From NCBI GenBank assembly GCA_963920575.1, contig OY986965.1, forward strand, positions 20,440,929-20,504,928: DNA of 64,000 nucleotides. The letters are read 5' to 3'. The notes below the pieces were generated by a model that worked only from the letters and a program-made list of their open reading frames with translations, did no database searches and had not been told where the DNA came from. The number at the start of each line of letters is the position of its first letter. The stretch's first letter is position 1. This document shows positions 33,401 to 44,098 of this stretch, one piece after another. The stretch comes from Narthecium ossifragum. Its lineage: Eukaryota; Streptophyta; Magnoliopsida; Dioscoreales; Nartheciaceae. Both the position numbers and the translations under genes were made by a program.

Positions 33401-36400
33401 TTGATTCAAGTATCTGGGACATCAGTCCATAACAACAAAGCAATTCAAGTTGATGCGGTATGTTCTCTAGGGGTGTGCACATACAGTGTATGCTCTGCAA
33501 GCACAAGCTTGCATCTGTGCTTGTGTATATTAGTTTTCTCATTTTGCTTGTTGATGTGTAGTTTACTTCCATGAGCCTCTCATAATTTGTGAGTTACTTA
33601 TGTCTAATAATAAACATTGTTTACCAACTGTCTGAAATGTAGACAGGTTAAAGGCAAGGTTCAATTGTATGTGATTGTATCTGTGAGAAAATAACTTTCA
33701 TGACACTTAAGCCTGCACTTGCTGACCTAACTTGCAACTTTAGGCCTATGAGCATTCAAACTTTTATGCTTTTACCAAGATGCCATGTCCAAGTTGGGTT
33801 TACTATCAACTTAATGCTATTGTAAATTTGTTTAAATTTATGTCTTATCTGAGTTACGTACTGATGATGATGTAAAAGCAATGGATTATTTGGCCTAGTT
33901 GTTGTAATTAATTACCAAAACTGCTTCAAAAGTAGTATGTCTTTCCAACTTTAGACGCTGTTATGACATCATACCATGTCACAAGCAATGAGTTTGACCT
34001 CAAGTGATCCATTATTCTGCGAACTTAAAGTGTAAAGCTTTCTTCCATATTTAAAGCTTTTATAGACAGCACAGAACTTATTGCTGCTACCCATTCTCCT
34101 AGGTGCTTGGATTTTCTTATTTGGGCAGTTGGAATGACAACATGAATAATCCTGTTGGTCGTGATAAGCCATATGTTTAATTAAAACCAGATGGATTGAT
34201 TGGTTTGACTACTTTAGGCTTGATTTGGTTCACAGTACTAACCAAGGCAATTAGTGGAATAAACTTACAGATGTAGGAATATATGGAAAACTTACCACTT
34301 AACTTTCAACTGGCCCCAAACTGTTCTTCATCATGTTTTGACTCTATATGCAATTATCTGGATCCTCTCATTTATATTCAACTCGTATGTTTATTTTATT
34401 TCATCATTGATTTTTGACAGGATGGAATCTTTTGATGCCGCCTTCCTTTATCTACCGATATATTTTAGTAATATTTTAAAATAATTTAATGGAACCCCAT
34501 CTGCTAGCATTTTGCCTATTTTTTGATGTTATTGCCTATGCACATTATTCGTGGGCTAGAAATTCTGATAGGCTAAACCTCCTATGCAATGCAAAGTGGT
34601 CCCAGTTTCAATTACATTGTGTGTTCTACCATTCAGCTAGCAACATCCTTGAGCTCCATGGATTGTTTCCTATTGCAATCTGGGAATTCATTATTCACTT
34701 GGCATGGAAATTCCAGTACATTTGAGCAGCAGCAGTGGGCTGCAAAAGTTGCTGAATTTCTGAAGGTATGTTACCCATAAAAGTCCTTATTTTGTGTTCC
34801 TCCATAGCCAAGTATAATGCTTCTCTGTCATTAAATCACCTTTTCACTTGAAAAATGAAGTACAAGTTTGGCAAAGTTTCTTTCAGTTTCTACAGGGCAA
34901 AGAACCATTCCAATCGTCCTATACTCTCTCATAGCTATGAAAGAGAATAAAAAAGATAACTTATGGATGATCTTTTTCCTGGAATCAAGGAATTTTTATG
35001 AGCTTTCTCCCTATTTAAGTGTTTCTATAGTGAAAGTTTCAACAAAATCTATTGGCCTCAACAAGAATTACTGAAAGGAATTTTTTTGTGAGCTTGATTT
35101 GAATTAGATGTTGTATTGGCGGGGCATAGGGTGTGGCCTCTGGAGGTGGCGAATCTTGCAGAGGAAATTTGGGGCTGAGGTCTTATTTTTTGAGTTTTCT
35201 TCTGTTCTTATTTATTTCCTGATCATGTCATGGGAAGGTGGATTGTGTTGCTCGCTGGTTTAGGATGACTGGATCCAATTTTGTTCTGGGAGATGAGCCA
35301 AGTGGCCTAATGGGATGATGTAGTGTTCTATTTATTTAGCCTGCGGGCTCAACTTATAAAATAAAAAATAAATAAATAAAACAAAAAAAGGATTGTGCAT
35401 TGGTTTATTGATCACCTAATGTAATATGCTTTCTCATGTACTTATTGCAGCACGCAATAGACTGTCCTGTTTTTAATAGTGGGTGCTTTTGGGAATCTGT
35501 TAGATGTACTTTTTTTAAATATGTTACATTCTTATTCTTCAGCCTGGGGCTGCACTGAAGCATGCCAAGGAAGGTACAGAAAGCTCTGCTTTTTGGTTTG
35601 CTCTTGGTGGAAAGCAAAGTTTTACTAGCAAGAAGGTTACCCAAGATGTTGTTAAAGATCCTCATTTGTATCTAATTTCATCTAATAAAGGTCAGCATTT
35701 TTACCCAACACTATCAGCCACCTATTTCATCTTGAAAAATGTTGTGCCTTCTGTGTGAAGTTTGCTCTGACATATTCTTGTTTGTATGTGCTTGCACGAC
35801 GACTAACCAGGAAAATTGGAGGTTTGTTTTCTTCCCTTCCATCATATCATCATGTCTTACTGTCTTAAGTTTCATATTTACCACATTTCCCTTCTGCAGG
35901 TTACCGAGGTTTATAATTTTTCGCAAGATGATTTATTGACAGAAGATATTTTGGTTCTCGATACCCATGCTGAAGTTTTTGTTTGGCTTGGTCACTCTGT
36001 GGATTCGAAGGAAAAGCAGAAAGCTTTTGATATTGGCCAGGTGTTTGCTGTTGATTTTCCTCCTCTTCTGGCAACTTGCTGTTTTCTTTTCTCTTATTTG
36101 TTAAGCATTTTTTGTCAGAAATACATAGAGCTTGCAATGGCCATGGACGGTTTATCACCAGATGTTCCCCTTTATAAAGTCTCAGAAGGGAACGAGCCAT
36201 GCTTTTTCACAGTATACTTCTCGTGGGACTCTACGAAAGTGATGGTATGTTCTGGCATGTAGTGATATAAAAGTGGAATGACGACTCACACTAATGCTAC
36301 ATCTATGGTAAAGCAAAAAAATAAAAATAAGAATAACCAGCAAAAGATGGATTTGACATGATAGAAACTTTCATTCTATTCTCTTGAAATGAAGTGCTGC

Positions 36401-39400
36401 ATATTAGCATGTTAAAACGAACACATTCTAGGCAATGCTCTCACTGATGTTACGAGAATTCTTGTGCAAGATAAGAGTTTCTGAATTGTTGATTTTATCA
36501 CACTCACAATGCACGTTTAAGATTTGTCATATGTTGTAAAGATCTTTTAAAAAGTTTTTGTGATCAAATTTATGCCATCTGCCTCACTGATGCTAGTTAA
36601 TATTAACTCCTCATGAATGCAGGTTCAAGGAAATTCTTTCCAAAAGAAGTTCTCATGGCTATTCGGGACAGCACATGCTTCAGAGGTGAAATATTGACGT
36701 TGCTGACTTTTATTGGAAGGTTCTAGGCAAATATTTTTACTTTTGAAGATCCTAGTTTGAATTTTAGCTTAAGCGGGCTAGTGAAGATGCACTTGAACTT
36801 GGTTTCGTAAACTTTATTGCAAGTTTGCAACCCAATGCCACTTCCTTGATGTGAAATGCGCTTGAAACCATGACCTATGAGTTTAGTTATTCTAGTAAAA
36901 TATTTAACCTTAAGTAGATCGTGTTTGCAGAAGCATGTTTTTGTGGACATTGAACTGTTTTAAGGATAGATCCATACTTTTTCCTACTTGCATAAGATAT
37001 AACTTTAGCAGTGAATTATGCCTGTGGTGGATTACTGCCCGTTTTTCTGATTGCGAGGCCTAAGTATCCTGTCCTTTCATAATCTATGAACCCTACTGCA
37101 GTACAACAGAAGTGACACTTTTCCTCTTCTTCCCTCATTCCTGCTCAATTGGCAGCTTACTATGAATTAGTGGAGGATAAATTTCTTGGCTTGAGAAGAT
37201 AATTGGACGGGATGGCATAGAGAGATACTCTTACTGATGGGGAATTTGGCATTAAATAGGTCTGATTGGTGGAACCAATCTTGAGCGTGATAGCAGCATT
37301 AAAGGTTTTGGATGGCAGTTGTAAAAAAATAGACAATTTTGAAATTTTGCATGTGGTTTTCATTGTAAGTCTTGGCTTTGCAACTTGATACATGTTGATG
37401 TTCAACCATCTTCATGCTGAGTAAGACTTCATAGCTTAGAGGTGTTCAGCATGGTTTTTCCTTTTCATCTCCTTCCAGGAGAACTTATGAACACTCTATG
37501 AAAAACTAAAAGTCGTTGGAAATCATTTTCTCATGTCTAATTTTCTTTTCCCACATAAGCCAAATTGTTTCAATCTTAGGTATGTAAATTCGAATTGTTA
37601 ACGGATATATAAGAACATATGGAGCGAGTATTTTAGGTTGTTTGAGGTGGACACTGTTCGCTCCGATTCTATTTTTCTGGGAAGAGTCATCATAGGGGGG
37701 GAAGCATGAAAGAGAAATAGGAGGGGATGACCAGCTACCCAGGAGCAAATATAGCAATATAGAATGGCAAGGTAGAAGGTATGAACAAACTCACTAGTAC
37801 ACTTTGATGGAAGAAGTTTGGAAGTGATACGTGCTCAATCATATAGAAATATTTGGATTCCGATGAAATTGCAGTATGGGGTTGAAAACTCAAGTATAAA
37901 CCTATTAAATCCAAAATGATAGATCACCCCCTATTATTCATTTTTCTCTTCCTCTCTTTGACCCTGATTGCATCTATTATGGAATGGGGTCTTCCTTTAC
38001 AAGAAGGATACCGATGCCTTTCACTCCACCATAGCTTTTCAGATTTTACGAATATTTTTTCAACTTAATAATTTGTATGTGTCTTCTTCAATATTCTAGT
38101 CACTGCTGAATTTACTACATTACAACCTTCGCCTAAGTAGTTAATCCTTATCTGTGCTTATGATGTCTATCCTTATTTTACGCGTACCATCTGCTGCAGT
38201 CTAGAGACAGGTCCAACAATTCAACTCATGGGGGACCCACACAAAGGGCATCTGCTCTAGCTGCTTTGTCTTCGGCATTCAATCCTTCTTCTGGAGCGCC
38301 AGCATCTAGCGAGAAGTCCACCTATTCAAACCATAGTGGACCTACTCAAAGAGCCTCTGCATTAGCAGCCTTATCTTCTGCATTCAATCCTTCTAGTGCA
38401 GCGAAAACAGCAGCTTCAAAGGCATCTCGTGTGGGTCAAGGGACGCAGAGAGCAGCTGCAGTTGCTGCACTCTCTAGTGTTCTGACTGCTGAACAAAAGT
38501 TGGGAACATCCGATTCTTCCACTGCTCGACTTAGTGGAAGTTCTTCTCCAGACCCTGCCAACGCGGGTAGAGTGAAATTTCTATTTACTTTTCTGTCGTA
38601 GTGGATGAGTATTTCAAGGTTACTTTGTACTGGTTGTCACTGCTGCGATTTTTGGTGATATGCTCTGAAAGATGCTATGCTCCTTTAGAACATGTAGCTA
38701 GCCTGGTTGCTGAGATAGTCATGAACATAGTAAAATGCAAGTAACGACTACGTTAAATCATAGGTACTGAAGCAGTTATTTGATATGTGTAAGAGTTATT
38801 AGTGGGTATATGTAGCATTGAGTAGACTTCGGACTTGCTATATGGAGTTATGGACCCAAGCTGTCTTCTAGTCTAGAAAGTTGCTCCTTATCTACTAGAT
38901 AGATGAAATCAAATTCAACAACTGGGTGTATAGGCTGCCTAGATTAGTTGTATCGGTTCTAGGTAGAAATAAATTTAAGAGCCATATCTATAATTAGTTT
39001 TACTTGGTTGCCATACTTAAGTGAGCCTTAGGAACTAAAATAGGTTAAGGACCTATATTGACTCCTGGGATTGAATGAGATTTATATTGTTTTCCAGTTT
39101 GCTCAACTACTTAAACAAGCAAGCTTTTCTCCTATAGTATATACAGGTTACTGTAGGTTATGTATAAATTATGCCAATCTTTTTATAGGAAGCAAACATG
39201 TTCTTTTCCCCAAAATGATTTAATTGCTTCCAAGATTAGAGGAGGGTTTCAATGTAAGGCATATTCCGCGTTGTTGGGCCAATAGTCTGCTGTCACATAG
39301 AATTTCTTTGCTCTACAGAAACCATCTGACATGTGAATTTCTTAGCTCCCTACTTATGTGCACTTGATATATATAGCAATCAGCTATGTAAAACTCACTA

Positions 39401-39864
39401 AAATTATTTCTCCTACTGTGCATGCAGAAGGTGCAGAGACTGAAAATGCTACCTCTGAGGCAGGAGATCCTCCAGAAGCATCAACAGAGGAAAGCACAGA
39501 GGTTGGGGAATCTGTATCAGAAAGTAATGAAGCTGAAACTGATGTGAAAGAGGAACCATCCATAGATGAGAATGGAGGTGATCATACATTTAGCTATGAA
39601 AGGTTGAGATCCAAGTCAAGCAATCCAGTTACTGGAATAGATTATAAAAAACGAGAGGTACGTACCTGGTCTTTGCTGAAAGTGGTCGTTAAAGTATTGA
39701 AGAAGAACAATTTACTTGTTCAAGGTTGACAAAATGTATTCTTTCTGCAGACTTATCTGTCCGATGCCGAGTTCCAGACTGTTCTCGGGCTGACAAAAGA
39801 GGCATTCTATCAGCAGCCAAAGTGGAAGCAGGACATGCAGAAAAGGAAGGCAGATCTCTTCTAA
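27472..39864 (+). CDS. VLN: villin (plant villin-2/3 type), 22 coding exons, about 984 aa
   Basis: The gene encodes an actin-filament binding, bundling and severing protein of the gelsolin/villin superfamily, acting on cytoplasmic F-actin. Joining exons at consensus sites gives one continuous frame from ATG 27472 ([18 protein letters not shown]) to TAA 39862-39864. Six gelsolin-like repeats fill about residues 1-745, with signatures such as [33 protein letters not shown] and [13 protein letters not shown] low-complexity Ser/Ala linker follows (about 749-920). The C-terminal headpiece (about 921-984) ends [20 protein letters not shown]...KRKADLF, with the basic cluster and hydrophobic core typical of the F-actin-binding domain. 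Total length matches plant villins (about 960-980 aa). All exon junctions preserve frame. I see no frameshift or stop, so this is probably an active gene. Which VLN number it corresponds to cannot be decided by eye. Confidence 0.95.
33191..33319 (+). other. GC-AG intron in villin
   Basis: The exon ends CCTGAAG and the intron starts GCAAGT, giving AG|GCAAGT, the strong consensus of the rare GC-AG class. The intron closes at TTTTTGCAG before GGAGGAATT. This junction alone gives [13 protein letters not shown] without frame change. The nearest GT, 4 nt downstream, would shift the frame. Confidence 0.85.
35811..35821 (+). other. 11-nt villin microexon
   Basis: The 11 bases GAAAATTGGAG lie between a CCAG acceptor and a GTTTGT donor. 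With the single base left over from the previous exon (ending AATAAAG at 35690) they encode Gly-Lys-Leu-Glu. This links ...LISSNK to [11 protein letters not shown] in the next exon. Omitting it would break the frame between exons of phase 1 and phase 0, so it is needed for the protein. Confidence 0.85.
38200..38566 (+). repeat. tandem duplication in the villin linker exon
   Basis: Within exon 20 the block [20 protein letters not shown] is followed about 39 residues later by [21 protein letters not shown] weaker third copy reads [16 protein letters not shown]. At DNA level, CAAAG(A/G)GC(A/C)TCTGC repeats at about 38238 and 38347. This shows the variable linker between gelsolin repeat 6 and the headpiece growing by internal duplication. 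Confidence 0.85.
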
Positions 39865-40311
39865 GCTTGTACATTAGTTCGAGACTCTTATCCTATTATC
39901 GATTCTTATGTTGCGATCATGCTGGATTTTCATTCCTTTGAGGTTGACTTGTGAAGTGAGTCTGATCTGGTTTGTGTCGGCTTGTTTTCCTCGGATGACT
40001 AGTGCTTATTTATTTGGTCATCTTGTTAAATCGTGGGCAATTCTTTTGATGTAAGAGCATCTATTTATGATTGCTCGGTGTCACGCTGTTTGTGATCAGT
40101 TTGTTCAGATCGAAGCCCATATGCTTGTATTTTAGTTTGACCGTATGGGCTTCCTAGATCTAGTGGTTCGTACATTTATTTGTGTATTTGGTACTGCATT
40201 CAATTGTCTAATGGACTGTTGGTGATGTTCCTCTGTACCTATCTTTGTCCCTTAGTATCTTTGCCTTATCGTGTGGCGGAATAGCTGTCAAGGACATGCT
40301 CCGTCTATAGA
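39865..40311 (+). other. villin 3' flank, probable 3'UTR
   Basis: T-rich sequence between the villin stop and the Mutator-like element. No canonical AATAAA is present. Near-variants such as TATTTATGATTG and TTGTGTATTTGG occur, so the poly(A) site cannot be fixed. No other gene is seen. Confidence 0.5.
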
Positions 40312-40858
40312 AGAATTTTTTGCATTTTAGTACCCCTAAATTTTACTTTTGCCGGTTTAATACCTTTGCTCTGTTTTTTTGCAACTTAATACCCCATGGA
40401 CATGGAAAATCCCATCTTACCCCTCACTTAACCCATGCCCATATAACAACACATACATGCCATGTCCTGTCACATGACGTGACATGGCATGTATGTTATA
40501 ATAATAACGCTCAATGGCAGCCAAATGGAGAGGAGAGCAAGGTGGCATGGCAATGCTTGTGCAGCAAGTACTCCAACAGCTGCTACACCTGCAACTAGCC
40601 ATGGGTCTGGCAAGGGTTTAGGTGGAGAGGAGAGCAAGGTGGCCATGAACCTCTAGTGGCAGTCAAATGGAGATTATGGGAACATGGGTTTGGATTCAGG
40701 CAGAGATAATTACTGGGCTGGGGTTGGTTCTTCTTGGCATGGCCTTGTTAACAGCTCCCTCATGTAGAGGGAGAGAGAGAGGTAGCAGTGGTATACTATC
40801 TGATGTTGTCTCTAATTAGCTCTCTATCTCCAGGGTGGTCATGTCTAAAGTTTCCCTA
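40312..40858 (+). repeat. left terminal inverted repeat of the Mutator-like element
   Basis: It matches the reverse complement of 42705-43270 with small gaps. It contains an internal palindrome: acatacatgccatgtc at about 40450 and its complement gacatggcatgtatgt at about 40480, separated by about 12 bp. Short frames such as 40320-40598 are mirrored at 42984-43262, which reflects the inverted repeat rather than two genes. Confidence 0.85.
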
Positions 40859-40905
40859 TTTGGAAAACTTAGGTCTCTCTTCTTCTTTTGTTTCCGGTGT
40901 TAGTT

Positions 40906-41410
40906 CTACGCGTACTTAATGTACTTAATGTAGTACCTACGCGTACTTAATGTAGTTCTTGGACGTACTTAATATAGTTCCTACTCGTACTTAGTGTAGT
41001 TCTTGCGCGTCCTGAGATATCGCTCAATGCCCTAACACCGGAGGAGGAAGGGTAAAAAGGTAACCCCGCGCACTTTCTTACGCGTACTTAATGTAGTTAT
41101 TACGCGTACTTAATATCGTTCCTACGCATAATTAATGTATTTTATACGCGTACTTAATGTAGTTCTTGCGCGTACTTAATATAGCTCCTACTCGTACTTA
41201 GTCTAGTTCTTGCACGTCCTACACGCGTATTACTTAAAAGAGACAAAGTACGCGTAAAAATTAGTAAATAGCGCGTATAAAATACCTTTACAACGAGTAG
41301 AAACAACCATAAGTACGTGTAGAAACAACCATAAGTACGCGTATAAACAAGAGCGCATAGAAAACACCAAAAAGACACTTAGAAAGAACAAAAAGTACGC
41401 GTGTGAATGC
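40906..41410. repeat. ACGCGT/TACTTAATGTAGTT minisatellite
   Basis: Units of about 20-30 bp of the form TACGCGTACTTAATGTAGTT recur from 40906 to about 41230. Variants of the (A)(C)GCGTA(T/A)(A)AA type continue to 41410. A similar family of TACGCGT(G/C)(T)TT...ATTAG words is found at 42180-42350 on the other side of the gene model. The unit boundaries drift, so copy number is approximate. Confidence 0.75.
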
Positions 41411-41553
41411 TACATTTCTTAGCGCAAAAAATTATGTAGGATACGGGGACGAAAATAAAGGTATTTATTTTTTTTACAATAGTTGAGAGGAGAACACACC
41501 GCCTTGTGCCAAAAAAAAAATTAAAAAATTAAAATTAAAAGGATTAAGTCGGG

Positions 41554-42664
41554 ATGAACAAGGGCTTACCGGAGTCAAAGACGAGTGAGATTAGTAAAAT
41601 GACATGTATTTATGTCTGTGGGTGCACTGCTGTTCTGCTCATATGGTATTATGAGATTACCGGTTGCAGGGCACCAACCGTCGCGGACAGTATCCCACGC
41701 ATAATAAGGTGGGGTCATTTACAGCTGGTGAGGAGAAAGAACCTCACCGACACTGTTACGCAAGGAACGACTACACGGGTAATGTCGAGCTAAAATATTG
41801 TTCGGATTTCTTTATGGTCGTCTAGTTTGGAATGTCTACTAACCAACTGTTGGTTTTCTATAATTTCCAGCTTGTTTACATCGATGTGGAATGGATCTTG
41901 TATCTGAGGCATTTCACGCAAGCTGAGCAATCACGAAGACATACAACGGTGGCTGGGACTTCTGATGCACTGTCATCTCGTGAAGACGCACCCCCTAGGC
42001 GTGTTCAATTCATGGCCATGCCGCGGTCGACCGAGAATGCCCATGCCAGCCCAAGAATTGAGACTAAGCTGGCTGAGGTACGTCGTTATAATCGATATTA
42101 CTCGTCGTTAGATTTAATTACGTGTGATACTCGGTAACTGTTAAGTTTTTATGCATGAAAATCTAATATACTCGTGTTTTTTACTCAAAATATGCGTGTT
42201 TTAGAGCTATCATACTCGTGTTTATTAGTATAAGTACGCGTAGTTTTGATCTATCATACTTTGTGTTTAATATTACTAATACGCGTCTTTATTAGCTATA
42301 ATACACGTGTTTATTAGTATAAATACGCGTCTTTTTGATCTATTGTACGTGTCTTTACTTTTAGTGATACATGTGTTTGTGTCTTATTATACTTGTGTTG
42401 TTTGACAAGTATTTTTCGTGCGCACTTAACATTTTTTTTCCCCACTCTTGTCTCCAGCTGAGATCGGACGTCGATACATTGACTCTGAGGATTGTGGCCC
42501 AGGACGATGCTGTGAGGACGATGAACATCCAGAACAATAAATTGAGATTCAAATTGGCGGCAACGAATGCGCGGCTCGCTGAAGCCGAACAAGAAATTGA
42601 AAGGCTCAAAGCGAAGTCACGGACACCTTCAATCATGAAGACACCGCGGAGTGTGTCCTTCTGA
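41554..42664 (+). CDS. three-exon gene model inside the Mutator-like element (212 aa)
   Basis: Exons 41554-41778, 41871-42077 and 42458-42664 join in phase 0 through consensus sites (CGG|GTAATG...TTTCCAG; GAG|GTACGT...CTCCAG). They give an uninterrupted protein of about 212 residues. The first exon has a stretch VLLIWYYEIT..., VADSIPRIIRW. This recalls the end of DUF1985-type domains that accompany Ulp1-like proteases in plant Mutator-like (Kaonashi-type) elements; the match is from memory and weak. The last exon is a probable coiled coil (LRSDVDTLTLRIVAQDDAVR, AEAEQEIERLKAK). No protease or transposase domain is seen. It may be a captured host fragment or a reduced element gene. Expression is unknown. 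Confidence 0.5.
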
Positions 42665-42704
42665 GAGGATGTTTTGAAGAAGGAGAAAGCGGCGCCCTCA
42701 GATT

Positions 42705-42773
42705 AGGGAAACTTTAGACATGACCACCCTGGAGATAGAGAGCTAATTAGAGACAACATCAGATAGCCACTGC

Positions 42774-42818
<45 letters not shown>

Positions 42819-43270
42819 ATGAGGGAGCTGTTAACAAGGCCATGCCAAGAAGAACCAACCCCAGCCTAGTAATTATCTCTACCTGAATCCAAACCCATGT
42901 TCCCATGATCTCCATTTGGCTGCCACTGGAGGTTCATGGCCACCTTGCTCTCCTCTCCACCTAAACCCTTGCCAGACCCATGGCTAGTTGCAGGTGTAGC
43001 AGCTGTTGGAGTACTTGCTGCACAAGCATTGCCATGCCACCTTGCTCTCCTCTCCATTTGGCTGCCATTGAGCGTTATTATTATAACATACATGCCATGG
43101 CACGTCATATGACAGGGCATGGCATGTATGTGGTGTCATATGGGCATGGGTTAAGTGAGGGGTAAGATGGGGTTTTTCATGTCCATGGGGTATTAAGTTG
43201 CAAAAAAACAGGGCAAAGGTATTAAACCGGCAAAAGTAAAGTTTAGGGGTACTAAAATGCAAAAAATTCG
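42705..43270 (-). repeat. right terminal inverted repeat of the Mutator-like element
   Basis: It mirrors 40312-40858. Differences include a (CT)20 expansion at 42777-42816, where the left copy has only a short GA-rich run (about 40768-40780), and an internal palindrome at 43086-43131 with altered loop (catggcacgtcatatgac). Confidence 0.85.
42777..42816 (+). repeat. (CT)20 microsatellite
   Basis: Forty bases of perfect CT repeat lie in the right inverted repeat. The corresponding place in the left repeat has a few GA units only, so the expansion happened after insertion or in one arm only. Confidence 0.95.
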
Positions 43271-43849
43271 GCTATAGAACAAGTGGGAATTGTAACCGAA
43301 CTAGTCTTTGATATAATAAATTTATCAACTAAGTTTTGTTATGATTTTCGTTTTTATCATCAATAAATATTTTCGTATTCATATAGTTTATCATATACGT
43401 TGTTTATTTTTCCATCATGATATCTTTATACATTAAAGATTTGTGTACATGGTCACGTGGCATATGCATTGGAGGCATGCACATGTCTTCAATCGGTAGT
43501 GAGATACCGATCGATTGATATAGTACATCGGTATTGTACTACAATACCGAATGGATTAGATCAATTGATCGGTATCTCATTACCGATATCTACCGATTCG
43601 ATCGTTGGTACATTCCATTGGTAGGTATTACTGATCATTGGTCTAGTCCATCGGTATTGCGATTGGAGGCATGTGCATTATCATTGGTACATTACATCGA
43701 TAGGTATATACCAACCATTGGTCTAGTCCATCGGTATTGTGATTGGAGGCATGTGCATTATCATTGGTACATTACATCGGTAGGTATATACCGACCATTG
43801 GTCTAGTTCATCGGTATTGCGATTGGAGGCAATTGCATATGTCATGGAG
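43271..43849. repeat. 80-bp tandem repeats with CGGTA/TACCG palindromes
   Basis: From about 43600 to 43840 an 80-bp unit is repeated. The phrase GGTCTAGTCCATCGGTATTG occurs at 43640, 43720 and (with one change) 43800, with GATTGGAGGCATGTGCATTA following each of the first two. Upstream, 43490-43600 holds related small palindromes such as atcggtagtgagataccgat and tcggtatctcattaccgat. The copia element is inserted at the edge of the last copy. A frame at 43534-43806 is a by-product of the repeat. 43271-43480 is AT-rich without features. Confidence 0.85.
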
Positions 43850-44098
43850 TGTAAAGAAACACTAGATACGTTTGTGTTTTGTTTCCAAAAGTATTCAATC
43901 AATTGATACAGGCCTCTCTTATATAGAGGTTGGATTGTAACAAACACCTAAGGAATAGCCTACACTAGATAACTGATTGTAACAAAGTAGAACTAGAATT
44001 TAAAATACAAATGTGGTATCCACTTAGGAGTTGAGATTCTCATGATCTTGTTGAGAGATTTTCTCTATTCAGTTGCTGACTCAATATCAGACTCTACA
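43850..44098 (-). repeat. 3' LTR of the copia element
   Basis: It begins and ends with TG...CA (TGTAAAGAAAC ... GACTCTACA on the plus strand). The polyprotein reading frame ends inside it, with its stop at 44065-44067. Confidence 0.95.

Larger units (their letters stand above)
27472..39864 (+). other. VLN: villin exon map
   Basis: Coding exons read from splice consensus and frame: 27472-27527, 27651-27750, 29403-29471, 29553-29789, 29884-30061, 30197-30329, 31418-31577, 31645-31801, 31879-31979, 32082-32240, 32971-33039, 33122-33190, 33320-33457, 34637-34765, 35543-35690, 35811-35821, 35900-36040, 36119-36244, 36623-36685, 38200-38566, 39428-39657, 39751-39864. Lengths sum to 985 codons including the stop. 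The largest coding-region introns are 27751-29402 and 36686-38199. All introns are GT-AG except the one after 33190, which is GC-AG. Intron sequence is AT/T-rich and no transposable element was recognised in it. Confidence 0.88.
40312..43270. mobile_element. Mutator-like element with 0.55-kb terminal inverted repeats
   Basis: About 40312-40858 and 42705-43270 are inverted copies of each other. The outer ends read AATTTTTTGCATTTTAGTAC on both, and the inner ends read tgtctaaagtttccct and its complement. Direct repeats CTATAGAA flank the ends (40305-40312 and 43272-43279), with up to a few bases of uncertainty. An 8-9-bp duplication and very long inverted repeats suit the Mutator superfamily. 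No transposase frame is present, so the element would need help in trans. Between the repeats lie an ACGCGT-rich repeat region and a three-exon gene model. Because CTATAG is self-complementary, the duplication call is less secure than for a non-palindromic site. Confidence 0.75.

Noticed and set aside
40320..43262. Two similar proteins of 92 codons at 40320-40598 and 42984-43262 on opposite strands
   Set aside because: They are the two arms of the terminal inverted repeat, not a duplicated gene.
43534..43806. 90-codon frame with repeated VHRYCDWRHVHYHWYI-like units
   Set aside because: Product of the 80-bp tandem repeat.
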